Notes under the pieces: model-generated | Database searches by the model: none | What the model was told of the DNA's origin: nothing | What the model saw: only the letters and a program-made list of their open reading frames with translations | DNA from: Setaria digitata | Taxonomy: Eukaryota; Nematoda; Chromadorea; Rhabditida; Setariidae | Direction: 5' to 3' | Assembly: GCA_003640385.1 (NCBI GenBank) | Contig: RCAB01000067.1 | Location: 124,001 to 188,000 of the forward strand | DNA length: 64,000 bases | Part shown: in pieces, positions 55,947 to 64,000 of the stretch | Position numbering within the stretch: position 1 is the first letter of the stretch | How the letters are laid out: every line of letters starts with the position of its first letter | Made by a program: the position numbers and the translations under genes

Positions 55947-56031
55947 TCATCCTTATTTGCTGATTGAAGCTGCCAACGCACCTTATTACTTCACGATCCT
56001 TTCTGTCTTGCTACTACGTTTGGCGCAAAAG
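55947..56031 (+). other. Exon-like segment (28 codons)
   Basis: A CCTCAG acceptor, then 85 open bases reading HPYLLIEAANAPYYFTILSV and LLLRLAQK, then an AAAG|GTAAAT donor. GC is clearly higher than the flanks. I do not recognise the peptide and found no partner exon. It could be a relic that goes with the decayed gene just downstream. Confidence 0.35.
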
Positions 56032-56050
56032 GTAAATTATTTATGAATAA

Positions 56051-56510
56051 ACTTTCGCTGTAGCCAGTTACAAAATGGTTCTTCAAGAAAGGAAGTCAAA
56101 GTTTATGTTTCTTGGCAAAGCTCAGCTCAGCTGCAGTACACTTTCTGGTATAAACTCAAATACTGGATTTCATTTAGCAGCGGAAAATTGTCTGCCGGAT
56201 GTATTGAACTCCTAGAATCACTTCAGGAACGTCAGTGCTTCAACGTTACTGTCTGTCCTTACATCATTTCTTGCAAACGAACAAGGAAATATGAGAAAAT
56301 TGGTAGTTAAGTGCGATTTGTGCGACAAATGACCTTTCGCAACTGAGCAATTTGCGAAGACACTTACGTAAAGGAGAATCATTCGAATGTCGCATCTGTA
56401 AAAAGAGGATTTAACGATCGCAGTAATTTCCGCATAATCTGAAACATGCAAGGCAAGAATGCAATGCCACAAACGATTCAGTCTTGCTGATAATTTACGG
56501 TAGCATCTGA
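56051..56510 (+). pseudogene. Decayed C2H2 zinc-finger coding region
   Basis: One frame runs from 56051 to 56329, broken only by TAG at 56213-56215. It contains an ATG at 56075 and ends VVKCDLCDK at a TGA. In the next frame are LSNLRRHLRKGESFECRICK, then, after a further one-base shift, FNDRSNF, and after another, HNLKHARQEC. Read in order, these follow the C2H2 plan: finger 1 has CxxC and the first His but lacks the second. An ESFEC linker resembles the classical TGEKPFEC. Finger 2 keeps CxxC and HxxxH. At least three frameshifts and one stop separate the parts, so this looks like a pseudogene, or less likely a region of poor base calling. Confidence 0.65.
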
Positions 56511-56929
56511 ATATACATAAAAGCACAGGTAAAGAACTCTATTTTACTGCGAGTTTCTTACGGATACGCTGAAAAAAAATTAAGATATCTCCATGACAGC
56601 TTTACTGATAAAGAAAATAATTTCGTTAACCGAACCCTACTAGTAGTACAGCCTTATCACTGTTTCAGAAGTAATTAACAGAGAAAACAATTGCACTTTT
56701 GGGCTAACAAAAATAAATCTCTGATAATAGAATGTGGCTTAATTTAAGGAGACTACTGCTTTATCAAACAGAACTAGTACCCATTCTGAATTGTATTTTA
56801 TTCGAACTATACTCTTTCCTTAATTACCATTGAAATTACTGCTCCATGACCAATTAATTCTCTTTATTTTTCTAATTTTCTTTGACAGCTTTTACAACTA
56901 ATGAAATGAACACAGCTTTGCCTTTTTTC

Positions 56930-57065
56930 CTTCAGTCTTCACTTCTTCCTGGACTGCATGGATTACTGAAACTTGAATAACAATCTGGCCTGAATTTCAT
57001 AGGCTTTTACTTTCTTTGTTCTTTTCATCTATCAGCAGTTTTCTGTTTACTTTAGATTTATCCTT
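56930..57065 (+). repeat. Diverged inverted repeat, right arm
   Basis: Partner of 55083-55200. Conserved parts include ACAATCTGGCCTGAATTTCA and CATCTATCAGCAGTTTTC. The arms lie on either side of the zinc-finger relic and point outward. Confidence 0.7.
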
Positions 57066-60000
57066 TGTTTTGGTCGATATTTTTTTTTCGGGAACACTTC
57101 AAACCCTTTATTTTTCATGTTATTATTTCCCTATTTTCATTTGTTTGTTTATTTGTTTTTTATTTTCGAAATCACCTCTTAAAAAATTTTGAGAAATTTT
57201 TGTGCTTGAATCAATTTTTATATTTTGTGAAATAATTCATCAACAATTGAACAAATGATTTCTAGACATGTGTAAAGTAAAAGAATTCGATTTGAAAATT
57301 TTGTGAGAAACAGTCATTTAAAGAAATATTTTATGCCTATTATAATGCTTTTATCTTCGCGAAGTTTTTATGGGAAATTAGTTTCAGTCTATAGATAGAC
57401 CAGATTTGTAATACAGTTCAATAAATTAGTGAAAGGATATTATCAGAATTTTTCAGAAATGATTTTCTTTTCTTCAACAAAAGTGATAACATCGTCCAGA
57501 AGTGACGTTGAGTTTGTGGAAAACAATGATGGAGTACAAGTTCACTACTCAATCTGTGCAGTAATATTTGTTGTAAAGGAATGTTTCTCGAATGATTCTT
57601 TAAACCACATATTTCCTCTTCTGAACTTTTCTGAGTGGTATTTCCTTTTGGATTAAAAATAAATTTTCGCCAGTGTTGCTAAATCAAATTTTGCTAGAGA
57701 AAAAAACCACGAAGCTTTTGAATATTTCAGTATTCTAAAAATAAAAAAAATATTTCATACATAGTTATTTTGCTAATTTAATATTTCATTTTCTTATTTT
57801 TTTTTCTTATTTTTTTGCAAATATTTGCAAAAAAAAAGAAACTATTAGTGGTGGAAGAATTTATACTGAAATAAGTAACCGAAAGAAAAAATCTTAGCAT
57901 AGTTTGTTTACTTCAAGGAAGAGTAATAATAATACTTCAGATGTTAAGTTCTATCACAGATGACTTAAATGAAAAGGTGGCATAATTGATGGTACTTACT
58001 TGAAAGCATCTATGGAAAAGCTTCATCTTCAACAAATATTGATAAGCTTTACTTTTTAAATTTTCAATTTTACGACTGAATGGTTGGTTATAATGTTTCG
58101 TCGTATTATTTCAATGAAAGAACCGATGCTTTACATAGAAATCATTGTGTTATGTACACTTTCGTCATTTCTACTAAGATCAACTAATTATTTAACCAAC
58201 AGAAAATGTCACTGCAAGAATAAATTGAAAATAATTACGAGCTTAAGGCAGCAGAAAAAGGAAATGATAATACACTTGCTTGTTCAGCTTCAGTATACAG
58301 GATAGTTTTCAGGATAATTGACAATTTATCTCTTGGTGACAATATGCTCTTGGAATGTAACGTCTTTCCTGCAGTTCCGTGGCGCAAACTAATCACTTAT
58401 CTACATGGAATTTCTAAGAAAAAAAAAAAAAGGATTTCTTTCACTACAGTCTTTTGAACCAAATACTGACTATACATTTTTCAAAAATCTTCCAATATGA
58501 ATCTTTGTATTTTACAAAAGCATCAGAAAACTGATATTTTGATTCCGCGCTCTCAGATTGAACGAGTTTGTGCTACATAATTATTAGGACTGTCTGTTTA
58601 CAGTATTGCGAATATTTTAGTGAAGGCTTACATTTTACTGTTGACTGAGAACTTATTTCTCAAAAAATATTTCAATAATATTTTACTTTCTAATTAACAT
58701 TTCCGTTTAGAGTTAGTCATTTTAAGAAGAATACAATCTGAAGTGAGTGTTAAAAGCACAACTAATGTAAACTTTTGCATCTTTATAGAGGCAAAAAACT
58801 GATCATTTTCGATTGTTTGCTCTTTCAGATTAGATAAATGATAACATTTCCGTCTAGAGTTAGCCACTGATATGAACCCTAATTTTTCTTGAAGTCATGT
58901 TGCAGTGTTCTGTGAAATCAACCGATCACTAATCGGTTCTTAAAGCGATAAAGCCGTTAGTGTTATGCTTACAAGTGCTCCAGAAATGCACCCATTTGTG
59001 TTATAACTGTGAACGTCGAGAGTGAATATACTGTGTTGTAACTGTGAACGTCGAGAGTGAATATCGCAATGCTTTTTTTTATTTCTTATACAATGAAAGG
59101 ACAGGCTTGAATGATACAGTAATTTTTGTAGAGACTGAAAATACTGAAGCAAATTGAGTGGTTTAGCTTAACTCAAGAATTATGTATATCAGCATAGTGG
59201 AAAATATATTTAGAGTAAAGAATATGATTACTATCACAAGGGAAAGAAGGGAAGATTGACTTTCATTTTCAGATATAAATAAGTAAGAAATTGGGTAAGT
59301 AAGTAATGATGAATAAATAAAATAAAGTAGTTTCTAAGACTGCCGAAATCTTTCAACTTCATAAAATGTCAAAGTTTCTTGTTTTCGAAATTCATTTTGA
59401 TAAGGTTCATAGATTATTCAATACACCTGTAGAATTTCGGTATTTGAAGTTCAGTAATAATTTACCTAATTGCAATACTCTTTTCTCGTATCTTCATTCC
59501 AATTCGTAGAGAAACATAAACCATTTATAGTTAAGCAGATTGGAAAACAAAAGACCAATTAGTGGAAATTAAAATTTCATTTAAATTTGAAACTGATGAA
59601 ACTAAAAGGAAATAATGTGGAAATCAGATGGTAGCACTAATGAAAACAACTTGTAAACTGTATGAGAGATAATACACTATTTGTTTAGTGCTGTAAAGTA
59701 ATAATCATAATTTTGGCAGTGATGTAATAGTGGAATCAATTTTAGAAGATCTATGAAGTGTTAAACAGCGTTGTACAATTGTTTCTGAATAATTAGGAAG
59801 CTTCTACCTATCGCAAAAAGAAGCCATATCTTAATGGGAAACATGCCGTTCACCATCGAAGATAAAAGAGAAAAATATTAAATACTAGAAAATCTGAGAA
59901 CTTGGGTGATTTATCAGTAGCAACTTCTTTTGTAAGGGTAATTGAACTTTTAAGTTTTGATCTCATTGAGTACAAGTGGCTAAAAATTGCATCATGCATT

Positions 60001-60910
60001 TATTTGAACAGATAGAAATCGAACAGGTTTTATTCTGTGTGAAGTCAGTAAAGCTATAAGAAATCCATAGTTCTCAAATAATGCTTGATTAGAAGTAATA
60101 TTGAGTAATAAACACTGGCTGATAAGTTCCTTTTGAAAATCCAACAGAAAAAAAAAAGTTATTTATTTAATTTTCAACATATCAACCTAACTCTTACTGG
60201 CAATACAGACAGCTATCGCGTATAACAAACGCATTTCTTAATAGTTTTTGAAATATGATAAAGAGAAATTTAAAGCCCCGCAGTATCACAGCAAATATTT
60301 ATACATAAGTATTCAATTTTTACTTTTACAAAAAAAAAAAAGAAAAAAAAAAACAAAGTAGATAGAAACCAACATGGCATGAAACATTGGTGATTCAAAG
60401 AAATTGATAATATTTTGCCCTGGCTTTCTTCATAAAATACAAATTCTCATAGTAAATCATATTTATTTCGGAGAACTACATTTGCAGGGGTTCTTTATAT
60501 AGTCTTTTAGCTTTCCCACTTCCAGGATTTCTCCCTTTTGAGTACCACGTCCTGCAGGAAAGTCCAGTTCATCACCTCCCGAACATCACATTAATAAATA
60601 TTAGGTGTCTCAATTTATAATTAGACTTGTAGCTAAATTTCCGCAAAATTCTGCACCTAAATAAAGGAATCTCACCAGTTCTATTAATAAAAGTCTCATC
60701 TAAGTGTATTTAAATATTTTTGCATGGAATAAGAAGTTCTACAATTTGAGGCTTACAACAAGTTGAGGACCAGAAATAGTATAATACTACACAAATATAT
60801 ATCCTATTGAAAACGTTGCTTACAACTATTCCACTCATTATCAATCTCATTTTCGACTCTTAAATCTGTGAGCAAATTGAGTTGAACAATACGACTCAAA
60901 CAAATCATGT
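57066..60910. other. Intergenic, no gene seen
   Basis: No supported exon. It holds the 35-bp tandem repeat at 58997-59064 and a 26-bp direct repeat (about 58698-58723 and 58843-58868, core AACATTTCCG..TAGAGTTAG). The 73-codon frame at 58084-58305 (+) has a short hydrophobic segment and CHC, but no acceptor or family match I can name. Confidence 0.5.
58997..59064. repeat. Two-copy 35-bp tandem repeat
   Basis: Both copies contain AACTGTGAACGTCGAGAGTG and start TGTGTT. They differ by one base early on and at the end. Confidence 0.9.
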
Positions 60911-63152
60911 TTACTGGAAACGTTGTCTGATGTACCGAAGTGTAAATCGTGCTTTTTTTCCATTTGGATGGTAGATGATGAAGATTTGATTTCCTTCAGA
61001 TATTGAATCTTCTTTTGGCCGATAGCAGCAACTGTAATTGTAAATAATTAGATAAGCAAAAGCCGAGGGAGAGTGCTAAAGGGTCATTAGTTAGATGAAC
61101 TTTGGAGCCAGAAACAGAAATATCTGAAACCGTAGAAGGATTCATTTCAATTTTATGATGTTGCAGTCATTAAGATAAATTCGAAAATGTGATGGAAAAA
61201 TTAAACAAATACCTTCGGAAACCAGTCAACCTGACATCAAGTTTGTGCTTTATTTCTACATACGATTGGCACCCGTATGAGCACGGAAATTCTCCGTCGC
61301 TGAGGCGAAAACGTATTCGACTCCCATTTGGTACCTGAAATAATTTCATTAATTTCGCACCAGAGAACTAATAAATGAAATGATGAGAAGAATAATCAGA
61401 TTACAACGAATGCAACGAAAAAAAGAGGGAAATAAAAAGAAAAAAGAAATTAATTATAAAATTATCGGAGTGTAATGAATTAGAATTGCCTTAAAATTAA
61501 ATGACAATAAATGAAGATATAAGCGGTACTGGTATTGATGATACCAATCGGAAATTCAATCCGCTTACCGATATCCTCCAGTAGCAGTCGTTGCTTCCAC
61601 CTTTTGGACTGGTTAATGTTTGCCATTGATCTGTTGCTTGTAGTTCTGTACCACAGGCTAGAAAGCTTTAGAATTGGGGTCACGAACTTGTCATTTTTTT
61701 TTTCAGCTCTACTTGGATACCAGTGTGGAAAATTTATTTAAATTAACCAAACTTGATATCACTTATTTTTTCTCTTTTTACCCTCAATTTATCTTTCCTT
61801 TACTTATAATTTTTTATTCCTACTAAGGGATCTTATTTTATTCCTATTTACTTCGGATCTTTCGAAATTCTCCGTAAATTCTCCGTATTTCGAAAGATCC
61901 ATATAGTACAAAATATGATTAACTGAGTGTTTATGGCACATGTAAGCTGTTTAGAATTTTAAGAATTTAAGTGTAAACAATAAAAACCAGTAGAAACTAA
62001 CACTTCCAATTGTTATCGATATTCACATGGATTGCAATTTGAAATTTCTACAAATCATGTGCAAATTTTCTATCTCCACAATGAAAAACTTTCTCTCTCT
62101 TTTCAACCTCCCTTTTGTAAAGTGTGTCCTCAATAGAAGGACGCCACCATATCTCCCTTTTTCACCTCGGAGGATGGACCTGTTTCTGAACAACTTTTAC
62201 TACAAATTTATCTCAAACATAAAAACTAGTTCCGGTAAAGAGTGCTACGGATCAAAATGATTTTTTCGTCAAAACAAGTGCGAAACGTTTGAAAATCAGG
62301 TTCACACGGTTATTAATAATAGACTGTTCTTCTGTTAACATAAAAAGAACTTTGAATTATCCGAGTTTGAAATAAATTCTGGCTTAAAAAGTGGAAATAA
62401 TGTGTGACGAAAGTTTGTAGAAATTTCTTTCGTGAATGGGAAAAACTTACTGCTATCACATTTTAACTGCTTATAGCTTGAAAAGAAAATAAAAAATTTC
62501 GAGTAAATTTTTTTTTTCAAAAATTTCTTACCTGATGGCTGCAGCTTACTGCAATCATGCCCACCAAGACCCTCAGGACAACGACAGCGATTACAGTTGT
62601 TCGGATCCGGATAACCTCCTGCCAAACAATTTTGCTGCCGTCTGCCGGCACATACATCTAAAAAAAAAAAAACAAAAACAAAAAAAAACAGATGGAAGGC
62701 TGGGGGTTGCTATAATTGAATTATATCAAGTATGTTTTGTTAAATCTTGAGTTTCCTGTATTAATTTTCAAATTTCAAATTCCAAAAATCAATTTCACGT
62801 CGTTCACTTGAGAAACCGTTTAAAAAGACTGTTAGCAGCTAATATAAATTAAATATATTTTATGCACTCAATCAGCTTAAATAAAATATGATGACCAATG
62901 TTTGGCTTACATGATTTTTTTTGGAAATGTAAATTAAAAATTTCAGTAATCATTTTCAAAAGATGTCCCACTTAGACAATAAATATCATTGATCACTTTA
63001 GCATCCAAGAAGGCCATTTTCTCGGTACCCATTGTTGTGACGTATTTCAGTTCTTTGGGAACAATTGTGAAGTCAGATACACGGATAGCATGTGCCACAG
63101 CGTGATAGTGCATCAATGACCCGTAATCGTAAGGCACACGTCGAGGAGATAT
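60911..63152 (-). CDS. Astacin-family zinc metalloprotease with EGF-like and CUB domains (C-terminal 212 aa; 5' exons not seen)
   Basis: Five exons: 62972-63152, 62532-62657, 61569-61657, 61213-61334 and 60911-61031 (stop TAA 60911-60913). Phases are consistent throughout. The first gives the end of the astacin domain, with the Met-turn PYDYGSLMHYHAVAHA, then MAFLDAKVINDIYC. The second is EGF-like, with the pattern CLAGGYPDPNNCNRCRCPEG and HDCSKL. The last three form a CUB domain: CGTELQA, DCYWRI, GSRIRFRLSDGEFPCSYGC, LTGFRRC and CCYRP, ending ARFTLRYIRQRFQ. Astacin/EGF/CUB order without a thrombospondin repeat matches the large secreted NAS subgroup of nematodes, whose roles include cuticle, digestive and hatching proteolysis; which applies here cannot be told. 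The HExxHxxGxxH exon is not visible up to 64000 and should lie to the right. Confidence 0.92.
61855..61900. repeat. Perfect 14-bp inverted repeat (hairpin) in an astacin-gene intron
   Basis: GGATCTTTCGAAAT at 61855-61868 is the exact reverse complement of 61887-61900. The 18-base loop contains TCTCCGT twice. It lies in the intron between the EGF-like and CUB exons. Confidence 0.9.
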
Positions 63153-64000
63153 CTGAAGGTACAAAAATATTAAAAGAAAAAAACTGAGACGCCGAAAAGA
63201 CTTTTGTCCTGTTCCGTCATACTGTAAACTGGTTTTTAATTCATTTCGCTGGAGCCAAAAATGATTAAAATTAAAGCACCTCATGTGAAAATGATCCATC
63301 TTCCTTCTCATTTGACATTCATAATTCCAGGGGACTAAACTGAATACTGAATAAGTGTATCCTTTTAATTTACACAATCAACGGTTGACGGTTGATTAAC
63401 GGTTGATTAATTAACGGTTGCAACTTTTTGCTGCAGATAAAAATGCCGATGGTCGGAATATTTCCTTTAATGAGCCTATTGTTCACATTGACTGCTTTTC
63501 TTTCAATATAAGGCACATGTGGCAAATTTATTTATTTATTTTGAAGATAATGAAATTTTAAATTTTTACATTTGATGTTTCCCTGCAATTTTTTTTAACT
63601 TGTTGTATTGGTATGCTATCTGTTCTTTTTTTTTCTTCGTGAAGATTTTAGTGTCTGTAGCGAGGAAATGTAAGTTAAACTGGAATTAACAAAAAAAAAA
63701 AAAGTAAGATTAGGAGCTAAATAATTAGGACTTGATAAGTAAATATCAATATGCTTCTATGTAAGATTAAAAGATGTAGTATAGAATGTGTTGATAAAAG
63801 CAGTTCCCTCTAATTGAAAGTTTTCTTCCGAAAATCCTAATTTTTTTTATCGCACGTAAGAAATTTATGGCTCATTAGTTACATTTTTTAAATTTTTTTT
63901 AAAAGTAAAATGTTTTGTCATTTCCAATGACAGGTGTATTTATTCATATAAATTCATTCTTGATTTCATACATCTTAAGTTGCAGTAACTTGCTTTTAGG
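63153..64000. other. Astacin intron or upstream sequence, no exon seen
   Basis: Neither strand encodes HExxH or another astacin block here. A small cluster of AACGGTTGA-like units (63379-63420) and several homopolymer runs are present. The minus-strand frame continuing above 63152 is intron read-through. Confidence 0.55.

Noticed and set aside
56218..56526. 102-codon minus-strand frame
   Set aside because: It is antisense to the zinc-finger relic, whose Cys/His spacing explains the composition.
62943..63377. 144-codon minus-strand frame as one exon
   Set aside because: Astacin homology begins at ISPRRVPYDYG after a CTTCAG acceptor; the part above 63152 has no astacin similarity.

Overview
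This is an AT-rich nuclear window from an animal, most likely a parasitic nematode (filarial or other clade III; this is inference). The grounds are intron-rich genes with TTTCAG-type acceptors, acceptor-like AG sites a few bases upstream of several start codons as expected for spliced-leader trans-splicing, an astacin/EGF-like/CUB protease of the nematode NAS type, and proteins that resemble worm annexins and a worm neuferricin. Five single-N joins flanked by near-identical sequence show that it is a draft scaffold.

Layout. Minus strand, 2.0-5.6 kb: a neuferricin (CYB5D2-like, MAPR-family) gene rebuilt from nine exons, with a pure (TA)n tract of about 371 bp in its last intron. Roughly 5.6-15.3 kb has no gene I can support; it holds triplet-rich tracts and low-complexity DNA. 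Plus strand, 15.4-17.1 kb and 18.9-19.5 kb: two adjacent genes for small coiled-coil/single-membrane-span proteins of no family I recognise. They share an intron at exactly codon 66/67 and look like an old tandem duplication. Minus strand, 20.3-23.1 kb and 29.0-32.7 kb: two annexin genes with matching intron positions. The upstream copy keeps canonical calcium loops in two repeats; the downstream copy has lost most of them. Minus strand, 38.4-44.2 kb: an 11-exon nucleoredoxin-type gene of three thioredoxin-like modules, only the middle one carrying WCPPC. Roughly 44.2-55 kb has no gene I can support. At 55.1-57.1 kb a decayed C2H2 zinc-finger coding region lies between two diverged inverted repeats. 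Minus strand, 60.9-63.2 kb: the 3' half of an astacin metalloprotease with EGF-like and CUB domains; its HExxH exon is not visible in this window and probably lies beyond its right edge.

The genes do not form one pathway. The clearest themes are local gene duplication (annexins, coiled-coil/TM pair), relic sequence (zinc finger), and assembly joins that create false duplications, one of them copying part of an annexin exon. All exon models were made by hand from splice sites, frame continuity and recalled family consensus; transcripts were not available.
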